From the NCBI GenBank assembly GCA_017619535.1, contig JAFZSD010000081.1, positions 1-48,918 on the forward strand: a DNA stretch of 48,918 nucleotides. Reading direction: 5' to 3'. A program made the position numbers and the translations under genes. Of the stretch, positions 33,936 through 42,556 are shown one piece after another. Every line of letters begins with the position of its first letter. The first letter of the stretch is position 1. The notes beneath the pieces were generated by a model. The model saw only the letters and a program-made list of their open reading frames with translations, made no database searches and had not been told where the DNA came from. Origin of the DNA: Oscillospiraceae bacterium (GTDB lineage: Bacteria > Bacillota > Clostridia > Oscillospirales > Oscillospiraceae).

Positions 33936-33985
33936 AACGGCCGTGCCCGGGCACCGAAGCCCCTGCACGGCCGTTATTTCTTCAT
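33936..33985. terminator. Second hairpin between convergent units
   Basis: AACGGCCGTGC (33936-33946) pairs perfectly with GCACGGCCGTT (33965-33975) over an 18-base loop. ATTTCTTC follows on the plus strand. It lies between the lipoprotein (plus) and the ECF gene (minus), giving two barriers in 95 bases. Confidence 0.7.
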
Positions 33986-33994
33986 CTGTTTTGT

Positions 33995-34528
33995 TTACTG
34001 CTGATTCCCAGCCATGAGATTGTCGAACATTTTGTGTATGCCGCACCTCCAGCAGAGCAGCATGCCGAACACGGCTCCCACGACAGCCTGGAGGATCTGG
34101 AATGGGAGCTTAATGACCGCGTACTCGGGGGTGCTGTATATATAGGCCCTTCCGAGGGTATAGCCGACTATCATGATGACGGCTCCCACCGCCACGCCGA
34201 TGCCGGAAGCAAGACGCGGACGTTCCTTCAGGACATGATGTGCGAAGAGGGATATGACGATGGCCTGTACGCCGTGTGTTACGAGGGAAACGAACATCGG
34301 AGCGGGGTAGAAGAGCATGTCGCCGATGAAGGCACCGATGCCGCCCACCACGAAGGCCTCGAAGGGATTAAGCAGGATCGCCGCGAGACATATCACGATA
34401 TCGTTCAGATAGAGATGTCCGCCGGGCACCGGCATGCCGAAGGAGCTCAGGGCGATGTTGATCGCCATGAACAGGGCGGTTATCGTGATCCTCAATGTGG
34501 CATTTCTGCCTGCAGATGTGCGTGCCAT
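33995..34528 (-). CDS. ECF transporter S component (vitamin-type), possibly for B6
   Basis: A 177-residue integral membrane protein with five to six helices, on the minus strand. The opening TITALFMAINIALSSFGMP, GGHLYLNDIVICLAAILLNP and GGIGAFIGDMLFYP are the substrate-binding S-component pattern for vitamins; HVLKERPRL is cytoplasmic. It would need the shared EcfT-EcfA module encoded elsewhere. It is transcribed divergently from a PdxR/MocR-type regulator, so pyridoxine-type substrate is an inference from context. AAAGGGGA precedes the ATG. Confidence 0.85.
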   Translation of the reverse strand: MARTSAGRNATLRITITALFMAINIALSSFGMPVPGGHLYLNDIVICLAAILLNPFEAFVVGGIGAFIGDMLFYPAPMFVSLVTHGVQAIVISLFAHHVLKERPRLASGIGVAVGAVIMIVGYTLGRAYIYSTPEYAVIKLPFQILQAVVGAVFGMLLCWRCGIHKMFDNLMAGNQQ

Positions 34529-34619
34529 GGTAATTTCCCCTTTACATTTCTTGAAAATGAGGATACAATCGAACTGATAATATAAAAATAACCAATTTGA
34601 AACTAATTTATATGACCAG
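34529..34619. promoter_or_regulatory. Divergent AT-rich control region between ECF gene and MocR gene
   Basis: A 91-base AT-rich gap with two diverging transcripts. For the plus strand a TTGAAA (34551-34556) and a TGATAAT-like -10 about 18 bases later are possible. No clear operator repeat is seen by eye. Regulation of both genes from here would be normal for MocR-type loci. Confidence 0.5.
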
Positions 34620-35711
34620 ATGAACTATCATATCGACACAAAACTGAAAACGCCGGCATACCTCCAACTCTACGATCTCATAAGGCGCGACGTCATATCC
34701 GGGGCCTACGCCTACGGGAGCAGGCTCCCCTCGAAGAGGTCGATGGCCGCAGAAACGGGAGTGAGCGTCATCACCGTGGAACACGCGACTGCGCTCCTCT
34801 GCGAGGAGGGCTACGCGGAGCAGAGGGAGCGCAGCGGCTGCTATGTGATCTACCGGAAGGACGATTTTCAGGGAACGCCCGCAGCGGAGACCGCCGCGCC
34901 CGTTCCGGAGACGCAGCCCCACAACACCGGGGACTTTCCGTTCTCAGTGGTCACTCGCACCGTGCGCCGCGTGCTCCTGGACTACGGGGACCGCATCCTC
35001 GAGAAATCGCCGAACATGGGATGCCCGGAACTCCGCGCCGAGATATGTTCGTATCTCGCAAGGAGCCGGGCCATTGCGGTGAAGCCTTCCCAGGTGGTGA
35101 TAGGATCCGGGGCGGAATATCTTTACGGCCTCATCGCTCAGCTGTTTGGAGACGGCAGAGTCTTCGCTCTGGAACAGCCTTCGTACGACAAGATACGGAA
35201 GGTGTACATGTCTTTCGGTATCGAGTGCGACATGCTCCCGCTGCGTAAGGGCGGGATAAGCACCGCCGATCTTAACGCGACGGAGGCGACGCTCCTTCAC
35301 GTCACGCCTTTCCACAGTTTCCCCAGCGGAGTCACCGTCAGCGTATCCAAGAAGCACGAATACATCCGGTGGGCTAAGCGCCGGGGAGCGGTCATCGTGG
35401 AGGACAACTACGACTCCGAGCTCACGGTATCCAGGAAGGCCGAGGATCCGCTGTTCTCAATGGCGGAGGGAGCCGACGTCATTTATCTCAACACGTTTTC
35501 GAAGACCATAGCTCCTTCCATGAGGATCGGATACATGATCCTGCCGGAGAGCCTCGCAGAGGAGTTCGGCGGCAGGCTGGGGTTCTATTCCTGCACGGTG
35601 CCGGTGCTGGAACAGTACATACTTGCCGACCTCCTGAGAAGCGGCAATTTCGAAAAGCATCTCAACAGGGTGCGCAGAAAGAGAAGAAAAGAAGCGGCGC
35701 TGCAGAGCTGA
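34620..35711 (+). CDS. MocR/PdxR-type GntR regulator, C-terminally shortened
   Basis: A 363-residue regulator. Residues 1-75 form the GntR winged helix (AYLQLYDLIRRDVISGAY, LPSKRSMAAETGVSVITVEHA). The rest is a fold-type I aminotransferase-like domain with FSKTIAPSMRIGYM; the PLP-binding Lys is about residue 295. Family members are typically about 450-500 residues, and the protein stops at RRKRRKEAALQS before the C-terminal small subdomain, so it looks truncated by about 100 residues. It has no evident Shine-Dalgarno site. It may sense PLP and control the adjacent ECF component. Confidence 0.85.
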   Translation: MNYHIDTKLKTPAYLQLYDLIRRDVISGAYAYGSRLPSKRSMAAETGVSVITVEHATALLCEEGYAEQRERSGCYVIYRKDDFQGTPAAETAAPVPETQPHNTGDFPFSVVTRTVRRVLLDYGDRILEKSPNMGCPELRAEICSYLARSRAIAVKPSQVVIGSGAEYLYGLIAQLFGDGRVFALEQPSYDKIRKVYMSFGIECDMLPLRKGGISTADLNATEATLLHVTPFHSFPSGVTVSVSKKHEYIRWAKRRGAVIVEDNYDSELTVSRKAEDPLFSMAEGADVIYLNTFSKTIAPSMRIGYMILPESLAEEFGGRLGFYSCTVPVLEQYILADLLRSGNFEKHLNRVRRKRRKEAALQS

Positions 35712-35737
35712 CCGTTATAAGGAAGGGGAAAGACGAC

Positions 35738-36781
35738 ATGATAAAACCCAGACATCTAGAACCGGGCGACAAAGTCGCGATCGTGAGTCTGTCCAGCGGG
35801 AGCTTGGGAGAGCCCGGACTTATCCACAAATACTATATCGCCAAAGAGCGTCTGGAAAAGGATTTCGGACTGCAGGTCGAGGCGATGCCCAACGCACTGA
35901 AAGGGCGCAGGTTCATCGACGAGCACCCTGAGGCCCGCGCCGCGGATCTCATGCAGGCGTTTTCGGACAAGTCGGTAAAGGCTGTCTTCTGCGCCATAGG
36001 CGGAGACGACTCCATAAGACTCCTGCCGTATATAGACTTCGACGTGATCAGAAACAATCCCAAGATCTTCACCGGGTTCTCCGACACCACGTCGAACCAT
36101 ATGATGCTGTACAAGGCCGGCCTTATTTCCTATTACGGCGCGTCCGTCATGACGAACTTCGCGGAATACGGCAGGATAAACGATTACACGCTGGAGATGA
36201 TAAAAAAGACGCTTTTCGAGCCTCAGGAGACTCTGGTCATACCGTCGGCGCCCTACTGGTACGACGACGAGGACGAGAGGATACCCTGGTGCGAGGAGAA
36301 CATGAACGTTTTCAGACAGTATCATCCGGAAGAGATCGGATATGAGATACTGCAGGGCTCCGGGACCGTCGAGGGCCGTCTGCTGGGCGGATGCATCGAT
36401 GTGTTCGTAATGCTTACGGGAACTCCGGTCTGGCCTTCCCCAGACGAGTGGCGGGATAAGATCCTCTTTATAGAGACCAGCGAGGAAGACATGTCCTGCG
36501 ACTATCTGACATGGATCCTCAGGAATCTGGCGGCTCAGTGCATTTTCGACGTGATCCGCGGCATCATCGTCGGCAAGCCTGCCCGCCGGAGCAAGTACGA
36601 GCCATATAAGGAAGTCTACCGACGCGTGGTCGGCAGGGAGGCCGGACGTCCGGACATGCCGATCCTGTACAACGTGAACTTCGGACACGCAAACCCAATC
36701 GGCATCATCCCTTACGGGATAATGTGCAGACTGGACGCGGACAGAAAAGAACTCACTCTCCTGGAACCGGCCACGGAATGA
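35738..36781 (+). CDS. S66-family LD-carboxypeptidase / MccF-like peptidase
   Basis: A 347-residue protein of peptidase family S66, which removes C-terminal D-amino acids from murein tetrapeptides or cleaves microcin C-type acyl sulfamates. The nucleophile region is FTGFSDTT with Ser115, preceded by CAIGGDDSIRLLPYID; later segments GSGTVEGRLLGGCIDV and GHANPIGIIPYG hold the expected Glu and His region. Its length and motif order are closer to the MccF-type. AAGGAAGGGGAAAG precedes the ATG. It follows the MocR gene by 26 bases. Confidence 0.9.
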   Translation: MIKPRHLEPGDKVAIVSLSSGSLGEPGLIHKYYIAKERLEKDFGLQVEAMPNALKGRRFIDEHPEARAADLMQAFSDKSVKAVFCAIGGDDSIRLLPYIDFDVIRNNPKIFTGFSDTTSNHMMLYKAGLISYYGASVMTNFAEYGRINDYTLEMIKKTLFEPQETLVIPSAPYWYDDEDERIPWCEENMNVFRQYHPEEIGYEILQGSGTVEGRLLGGCIDVFVMLTGTPVWPSPDEWRDKILFIETSEEDMSCDYLTWILRNLAAQCIFDVIRGIIVGKPARRSKYEPYKEVYRRVVGREAGRPDMPILYNVNFGHANPIGIIPYGIMCRLDADRKELTLLEPATE

Positions 36782-36801
36782 CGGAAAGAGGGAAATAGAC
36801 T

Positions 36802-36831
36802 AACGGACACGGCATATCTGCCGTGTCCGTT
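36802..36831. terminator. Bidirectional terminator hairpin
   Basis: AACGGACACGGCA (36802-36814) and TGCCGTGTCCGTT (36819-36831) form a perfect 13-bp stem with a 4-base loop, between the convergent S66 gene (plus) and hydrolase gene (minus). The T-content afterwards is moderate on both strands. Confidence 0.75.
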
Positions 36832-36862
36832 TCCGTTATCGCTGTTATCTGTGTTGCTTTTG

Positions 36863-37798
36863 TTATTCGTGCATTTTGGACCGCATCCATGCGAGGATGT
36901 CGCCCATGACTTCATCTCTGTTGAGCTCGTTCAGGAGTTCATGCCTGCATTCTGGATACAGGATCAGTTTGACGTCCTTCATCCCGGCTTCCTGGAACGC
37001 CGCGTAGGCGCGCTTGACGCCTTTTCCGTCCTCTCCGACGGGATCCTTGTCTCCGGATATGAACAGGACGGGCAGGTCCTTCCTCATCTTTCCGATGTTC
37101 TCCGCATTGCTGATAAAAGCGATGCCTCCCATCATGTCCCTGAACAGCGACGCTGACGGAACGAAACCGCACAGCGGGTCCTTCATGTATTTGTCGACGT
37201 TCGCTTCGTCGCGGCTCAGCCAGTCGAACATCGTCCGGACCGGCAGAAACTCTTTGTTGTACGCGCCGAAGGCAGTTTTGTTAAGAAGTCCGGACTTGTG
37301 TTTCGCGCCCCGTACGGAGCAGACGAGTTTCGCCATCGCGCTTCCTGCTCCGACGAGAGCGGAGGGCTGCTGGCCGGTGCCGCAGATCACGGCGCCGGTG
37401 AGTTCGGAAGGATAGCGGATGACGTATGTCCTGGCAAGGAAAGAACCCATGCTGTGGCCGAACAGGAAGAAGGGCAGAGACGGGTTTTGCGCAAAGAGGA
37501 TATCGTGGAGCTTGTGCATGTCTCCGACTGCCAGATCCCAGCCGTCGCGTTCAGCGAAGAAGCCGAGCTCCGATTCTTCGGTCACGCTTTTCCCGTGCCC
37601 CAGGTGGTCGTTCGCTGCGGCAACGAAGCCGTTTTCCGCCAGGAACTCCATGAATTCGTCGTAGCGGGACGCGTGTTCCGCTATGCCGTGGGCTATCTGC
37701 ACCGTGCCGCGGACGTCGCCGTCGGGATCCCACCGGCGGACGTGGATCTCGGTCCTGCCGTTAGTGGACGTAAAGGTGAATTCCGTGAGCTTTGGCAT
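36863..37798 (-). CDS. Alpha/beta hydrolase, monoacylglycerol-lipase-like
   Basis: A 311-residue hydrolase of the lysophospholipase/monoacylglycerol-lipase group (Hydrolase_4). The opening FTFTSTNGRTEIHVRRW, VQIAHGIAEHASRY and NDHLGHGKS are typical, and the nucleophile elbow FGHSMGSFLAR carries the Ser. The catalytic Asp is in LFISGDKDPVG and His in YPECRHELLNE. It has no signal peptide. The minus-strand start is preceded by GGGAGG at 37,803-37,812. It may release fatty acid from lipids near the glycerol locus, which is only positional inference. Confidence 0.9.
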   Translation of the reverse strand: MPKLTEFTFTSTNGRTEIHVRRWDPDGDVRGTVQIAHGIAEHASRYDEFMEFLAENGFVAAANDHLGHGKSVTEESELGFFAERDGWDLAVGDMHKLHDILFAQNPSLPFFLFGHSMGSFLARTYVIRYPSELTGAVICGTGQQPSALVGAGSAMAKLVCSVRGAKHKSGLLNKTAFGAYNKEFLPVRTMFDWLSRDEANVDKYMKDPLCGFVPSASLFRDMMGGIAFISNAENIGKMRKDLPVLFISGDKDPVGEDGKGVKRAYAAFQEAGMKDVKLILYPECRHELLNELNRDEVMGDILAWMRSKMHE

Positions 37799-37853
37799 GT
37801 GGCTACCTCCCTTGGACCGGGCGTACGCGCGCCCCGGAACAATTTCTTATCCA

Positions 37854-37882
37854 ATTCTAGTTTTTTCCGAAATAATAGTCAA
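37854..37882 (-). promoter_or_regulatory. Promoter of the alpha/beta hydrolase gene
   Basis: On the minus strand TTGACT (37882-37877) and TAGAAT (37859-37854) are 17 bases apart, a good vegetative promoter. Downstream in its 5' leader lies an imperfect CCGGGxx/CCCGG inverted repeat (about 37,818-37,837). Confidence 0.65.
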
Positions 37883-37900
37883 TAGCAAGGGCGGTGGCGA

Positions 37901-37930
37901 TTGAAAAAGAGCATCCTGAAATGATATAAT
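37901..37930 (+). promoter_or_regulatory. Promoter of the glpK operon
   Basis: TTGAAA (37901-37906) and a perfect TATAAT (37925-37930) have an 18-base spacer, 35 bases upstream of the glpK start. No clear catabolite-response element or other operator could be seen by eye. Confidence 0.75.
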
Positions 37931-37964
37931 AAACTACAAATCCTATCCGGAACGGAGGGGCCGT

Positions 37965-39476
37965 ATGGGCGTGGGAAAATACATCATAGCGATGGACCAG
38001 GGAACGACCAGTTCCAGGGCGATCCTTTTCAATAAACTCGGGGAGATAGTCAGCGCCGCGCAGCATGAGTTCAGACAGATATACCCGAAGCCCGGCTGGG
38101 TCGAGCACGACCCCATGGACATCTGGTCGACTCAGATGGGCGTCACCATGGAGGCGATGCAGAAGGTCGACGCGAAGCCCGAGGACATCGCCGCCATAGG
38201 TATTACGAACCAGAGAGAGACGACGGTAGTCTGGGATGCGGTGACGGGAAGACCGGTATGCAATGCAATAGTGTGGCAGTGCCGCCGCACCGCCGACATG
38301 ATAGACAGGATAAAATCAGCTGGGAAGGCGGATATGATCACCGCCAAAACAGGTCTTATACCCGACGCGTATTTCTCGGCAAGCAAGATAGCCTGGATCC
38401 TTGAAAACGTTCCGGGCGCCGGAGAGCGCGCAGAAAGGGGCGAACTTCGTTTCGGCACAGTGGATTCCTGGCTCATATGGAATCTCACCGGCGGAGCTGT
38501 ACACGCGACGGACAGGACGAACGCGTCGCGGACGATGCTTTACGACATACACCGCCTCTGCTGGGACGACGAACTGCTGGAACTGTTCGGGGTGCCGCGT
38601 TCCATGCTGCCAGAAGTATATCCTTCGAGACATGTATTCGGGACCACGTCGCTCTTCGGAGGCGAGATACCCATCGCGGGAGCCGCAGGAGACCAGCAGT
38701 CGGCGCTGTTCGGACAGTGCGGCTTCGAAGCCGGCGACGTGAAGAACACCTACGGGACCGGAGGTTTCATGCTGATGAACACCGGAAGGGACGCGGTGAA
38801 CTCAAGACAGGGACTCCTGACCACGATAGCGGCGTCGCCTGACGACTCCGTGTGCTACGCTCTCGAGGGGAGCGTCTTCATCGCCGGCGCCGCCATCCAG
38901 TGGCTCCGCGACGAGATGAGGATGCTGAAGAACAGCCCCCAGAGCGAGGAGTACTGCACGGCTGTCCCGGACTCCGGCGGAGTTTACGTGGTGCCGGCGT
39001 TTTCCGGAATGGGAGCTCCCTACTGGGATCAGTACGCCAGAGGAACGGTGGTGGGGATAACCAGGGGGACTTCAAAGGAACATCTGATTAGGGCCACTGT
39101 GGAATCCCTGGCGTATCAGACCAACGATCTTCTTCTGGCCATGAAGGAGGAAGCGGGGCTCGGAATAACGGCGCTGAAGGTGGACGGAGGCGCCTGCGCC
39201 AACGATTTTCTGATGCAGTTCCAGTCGGACATTTCCGACATTACGATACAGCGTCCCAAGTGCATAGAGACCACCGCGCTCGGCGCGGCGTACCTGGCCG
39301 GACTTTCGGTGGGCTACTGGCGCGATACGGACGAGGTCCGGGAAAACTGGCAGTGCGGACGCGTATTCGAGCCGCATCTGGCGAAAGAAGAGAAAGAGAA
39401 GCTCCTAAAAGGGTGGCGCCGCGCCGTGAAGTGCGCCATCTACTGGGCGGACGAAGAGGATAACGGTGATGTTTGA
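37965..39476 (+). CDS. glpK: Glycerol kinase
   Basis: A 503-residue FGGY-family kinase that phosphorylates glycerol with ATP to sn-glycerol-3-phosphate in the cytoplasm. The opening [17 protein letters not shown] is the family ATP-binding start; [26 protein letters not shown] and [11 protein letters not shown] and the C-terminal [18 protein letters not shown] match GlpK closely. Length is normal. CGGAGGGGCC precedes the ATG. It overlaps the next gene by a few bases, so the glp genes are cotranscribed. There is no glpF facilitator in the window. Confidence 0.95.
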   Translation: MGVGKYIIAMDQGTTSSRAILFNKLGEIVSAAQHEFRQIYPKPGWVEHDPMDIWSTQMGVTMEAMQKVDAKPEDIAAIGITNQRETTVVWDAVTGRPVCNAIVWQCRRTADMIDRIKSAGKADMITAKTGLIPDAYFSASKIAWILENVPGAGERAERGELRFGTVDSWLIWNLTGGAVHATDRTNASRTMLYDIHRLCWDDELLELFGVPRSMLPEVYPSRHVFGTTSLFGGEIPIAGAAGDQQSALFGQCGFEAGDVKNTYGTGGFMLMNTGRDAVNSRQGLLTTIAASPDDSVCYALEGSVFIAGAAIQWLRDEMRMLKNSPQSEEYCTAVPDSGGVYVVPAFSGMGAPYWDQYARGTVVGITRGTSKEHLIRATVESLAYQTNDLLLAMKEEAGLGITALKVDGGACANDFLMQFQSDISDITIQRPKCIETTALGAAYLAGLSVGYWRDTDEVRENWQCGRVFEPHLAKEEKEKLLKGWRRAVKCAIYWADEEDNGDV

Positions 39477-40893
39477 TTACGACGTATGCGTGATAGGCGC
39501 GGGTGCCGTCGGCGCCGCGGTAGCGCGCGAATTATCCAGATATAGGCTCGGCATATGCGTCGTCGAGAAAGAGGAGGACGTCTGTTCCGGGACCTCGAAA
39601 GCGAATTCGGGGATAGCCCACGCAGGCTATGATCCCGAGCCGGGCACTATGAAAGCCAGGATGAATATCCGCGGCGCCGAACTGATACGGGAACTCAGCC
39701 GGGATCTGGACTTTCCCTACAGGCAGAACGGAGCGCTGGTGCTCTGCTTCGACGAGGCGGACATGCCCGGCCTGGAAAAGCTGTACAGACGCGGCCTGGA
39801 AAACGGGGTCGCTGATCTTAAGATCATCTCCGGAGACGAAGTCAGGAAGATGGAGCCGGCGGTTTCGGAAGAAGCCGTTGCGGCGCTTTGGGCCCCCACG
39901 TCTGGGATAGTATGCCCCTTCGGGATGACGGCCGCTTTTGCAGAGAACGCAGCTGAAAACGGAACGGAGTTCCGTTTTCTGACCGAAGTCAACGGGATCG
40001 GAAAGACAGAGGGGGGCTATGTGCTCCATACAAGCGGAGGAGATATACGCACGAGATTCGTGGTCAACGCGGCTGGAGTGCGCTCCGCGGAGATCCACAA
40101 CGCCGTATCGGAGACCAAGCTCGCGATAATTCCGCGCCGGGGAGAGTACGTCCTTATGGACAGGGAGGTGGGAGACCTCGTGTCATCCACCATATTCCAG
40201 CTGCCCGGAAAGACGGGAAAAGGCGTCCTCGTGGCTCCGACGGTCCACGGCAATCTTCTTGTAGGCCCCAACGCTGCGGATATGGAGGACGGGGAGGATA
40301 CCGAGACCACCTCCGGGGGCATGGACGAGGTAAAAGAACGCGCAGGGAAAAGCGTTCCGAACGTCCCTTACAACCGCATGATAACAGCATTTGCGGGCGC
40401 GCGCGCCCACGAAAAGGGCGGAGATTTCATACTTGGAGAGGTTCCGGACGCGGTGGGGTTCTTCGATGCAGCCGGGATAGAATCCCCGGGACTTACCGCA
40501 GCGCCGGCGATCGGCGAATACCTGGCCGGTCTGGTGGCGAAAATGGCCGGAGCCGAAAGAAAAGAAGATTTCGTTTCAACGAGGAAGGGCATACCTCAGG
40601 TGGCGAAGCTCAGCCCGGAGGAGCGCTCGGCGCTGATAGCGGAACGCCCGGAATACGGAAGGATAGTCTGCCGGTGCGAGAGCATATCCGAAGGCGAGAT
40701 AATTGACGCGATAGAGAGAACGCCAGGAGCCCGCAGCATGGACGGGATAAAGCGCCGCGTGCGGCAGGGAATGGGCCGCTGCCAGGCGGGGTTCTGCACT
40801 CCTGCCGCGATGGACATCCTGGCCGAACGGCTGGGCATACCCGTGGAAAAGGTGACGAAGAACGGACCGGGTTCCGAGCTTCTGAAGTGGTGA
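39469..40893 (+). CDS. GlpA-like FAD oxidoreductase with 2Fe-2S C-terminal domain
   Basis: A 474-residue enzyme. The N terminus holds the dinucleotide motif [18 protein letters not shown], and the DAO-type FAD domain continues to about residue 375 with a GIAHAGYD region. The C terminus carries the BFD-like domain with [12 protein letters not shown] and [11 protein letters not shown] cysteine pairs. This is the anaerobic glycerol-3-phosphate dehydrogenase GlpA type, oxidising G3P to dihydroxyacetone phosphate. I chose ATG 39469 after GAAGAGGA; a GTG at 39466 adds one Met. The stop is 4 bases before the next start. Confidence 0.9.
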   Translation: MFDYDVCVIGAGAVGAAVARELSRYRLGICVVEKEEDVCSGTSKANSGIAHAGYDPEPGTMKARMNIRGAELIRELSRDLDFPYRQNGALVLCFDEADMPGLEKLYRRGLENGVADLKIISGDEVRKMEPAVSEEAVAALWAPTSGIVCPFGMTAAFAENAAENGTEFRFLTEVNGIGKTEGGYVLHTSGGDIRTRFVVNAAGVRSAEIHNAVSETKLAIIPRRGEYVLMDREVGDLVSSTIFQLPGKTGKGVLVAPTVHGNLLVGPNAADMEDGEDTETTSGGMDEVKERAGKSVPNVPYNRMITAFAGARAHEKGGDFILGEVPDAVGFFDAAGIESPGLTAAPAIGEYLAGLVAKMAGAERKEDFVSTRKGIPQVAKLSPEERSALIAERPEYGRIVCRCESISEGEIIDAIERTPGARSMDGIKRRVRQGMGRCQAGFCTPAAMDILAERLGIPVEKVTKNGPGSELLKW

Positions 40894-40897
40894 GAGC

Positions 40898-42148
40898 ATG
40901 GAGTATCACGATATAGTAGTCATAGGAGGCGGACCCGCCGGCCTGGCGGCGGCGGTATCCGCGTACGACGCGGGATGCAGGGACGTCCTGGTGATCGAAC
41001 GGGACGAGCGTCTCGGGGGTATACTCAACCAGTGCATACACAACGGATTCGGACTCCATACTTTCAAGGAGGAGCTGACCGGTCCGGAGTACGCCGAACG
41101 GTATATCCGTAAGGCCGAGGAGAGGAGCATAGAATACAGGCTCCGCACGATAGTCGCAGACGTATCGCCTGAGAGGGAGATACTGTATGTGAACAGGGAT
41201 GAAGGCGCTGTACGCATGAAAGCCGGAGCGATAGTCCTCGCCATGGGCTGCAGGGAGCGCCCGCGGGGAGCTCTGGGCATCCCGGGATACAGGCCTGCCG
41301 GGATCTACACCGCCGGCACGGCTCAGAGACTTATGAATATCGAAGGCTATATGGTCGGGCGGGAAGTCGTTATCCTTGGTTCAGGAGACATCGGCCTCAT
41401 CATGGCCAGACGGATGACGCTGGAAGGCGCAAAGGTCAAAGTCGTGGCGGAGCTAATGCCCTATTCCGGCGGCCTGAAAAGAAACATAGTCCAGTGCCTC
41501 GACGATTACGGCATACCGCTCCGTCTCAGCCATACGGTAACGAAGATACACGGAAAACGGAGAGTCGAGGGCGTGACCATATCCGAAGTTGGACCCGACA
41601 GGCGTCCGGTGCCCGGCACGGAGGAGTTTTATTCCTGCGATACGCTGCTGCTCTCCTGCGGACTCATCCCGGAGAACGAGCTGTCAAAGCAGGTGGGCAT
41701 AATCCTCAGCCGCGTGACGGGCGGCCCCGAGGTGGACGACAGTCTGGAAACGTCAGCTGAAGGAGTTTTCGCCTGCGGTAACGTCCTGCACGTCCACGAC
41801 CTGGTCGATTTTGTCTCCGAGGAGGCGGAACGGGCGGGAAGAAATGCTGCCGCTTTCGCAGCTGAGGGAGGAAAGACCCGCGGTGGGGTACTTCAGGTGA
41901 CTCCGGAAAACGGCGTGACGTATACCGTGCCCCAGAAGATACGGACTGACGCGGCAGAGAAGGTAACGCTTCGCTTCCGCGTAAACGGAGTCTACAGGGA
42001 CAGATGCGTCGCCGTCAGGAGCTCGGGAGCCGAGATAAAGAGAGTGAAACGGCGGATAATGGCGCCGGGAGAGATGGAGGAACTGATCCTGACGGGGGAG
42101 GACCTCGCGCGATGTGCCGGCGGCATCACCGTCGGGCTGGAGGACTGA
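40898..42148 (+). CDS. FAD/NAD-binding oxidoreductase paired with GlpA-like enzyme
   Basis: A 416-residue pyridine-nucleotide-disulfide-fold flavoprotein. The N-terminal motif VIGGGPAGLAAAVSAYDAG and the second dinucleotide motif VILGSGDIGLIMARRM give the FAD and NAD sites, and VFACGNVLHVHDLVDFV is the closing FAD-contact motif. In clostridial glp loci such a protein sits between the GlpA-like enzyme and DUF1667 and probably passes electrons from the flavin to an acceptor; the acceptor is not known. Ribosome binding site is weak and the gene starts 4 bases after the preceding stop. Confidence 0.9.
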   Translation: MEYHDIVVIGGGPAGLAAAVSAYDAGCRDVLVIERDERLGGILNQCIHNGFGLHTFKEELTGPEYAERYIRKAEERSIEYRLRTIVADVSPEREILYVNRDEGAVRMKAGAIVLAMGCRERPRGALGIPGYRPAGIYTAGTAQRLMNIEGYMVGREVVILGSGDIGLIMARRMTLEGAKVKVVAELMPYSGGLKRNIVQCLDDYGIPLRLSHTVTKIHGKRRVEGVTISEVGPDRRPVPGTEEFYSCDTLLLSCGLIPENELSKQVGIILSRVTGGPEVDDSLETSAEGVFACGNVLHVHDLVDFVSEEAERAGRNAAAFAAEGGKTRGGVLQVTPENGVTYTVPQKIRTDAAEKVTLRFRVNGVYRDRCVAVRSSGAEIKRVKRRIMAPGEMEELILTGEDLARCAGGITVGLED

Positions 42149-42149
42149 G

Positions 42150-42512
42150 ATGGAGACAAGAGAACTCACCTGCATACAGTGCCCTCTCGGCTGCCAGCTT
42201 GCGGTCACGGTGGACGGCGACGCTGTTACGGTCACAGGAAACACCTGTCAGAGAGGCGCGGTCTACGGAGAGAAGGAGGTCACGGCTCCGACCAGGACCG
42301 TCACGGGAACGATTCCTGTGGACGGCGGCGAGATCGCACGCGTATCGGTAAAGACGGCGCCGGACATACCAAAAGACAAGATATTCGATGTGATGGCCGA
42401 GATACGCTCGGCACATCTTACAGCCCCGGTGGAAGCCGGCCGGATAATCATACACGACGTTGCCGGGACAGGCGCGGACGTGATAGCGACCAAAACGGTA
42501 AAGAGGTCCTGA
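42150..42512 (+). CDS. DUF1667 cysteine-containing small protein
   Basis: A 120-residue DUF1667 protein starting METRELTCIQCPLGCQL. Four cysteines in CIQCPLGC and the later GNTCQRG suit a small iron-sulfur electron carrier, but this is inferred from Cys spacing. ATG 42150 follows GGAGGACTGAG, favoured over an in-frame upstream start. It is encoded as the last gene of the glpK / GlpA-like / FAD oxidoreductase operon, the usual location of this family, and so likely links the flavoproteins in glycerol oxidation. Confidence 0.9.
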   Translation: METRELTCIQCPLGCQLAVTVDGDAVTVTGNTCQRGAVYGEKEVTAPTRTVTGTIPVDGGEIARVSVKTAPDIPKDKIFDVMAEIRSAHLTAPVEAGRIIIHDVAGTGADVIATKTVKRS

Positions 42513-42556
42513 ACTGCGTTACGACCCTGATCGGACCGGAATAAGGAGGCAAACGT

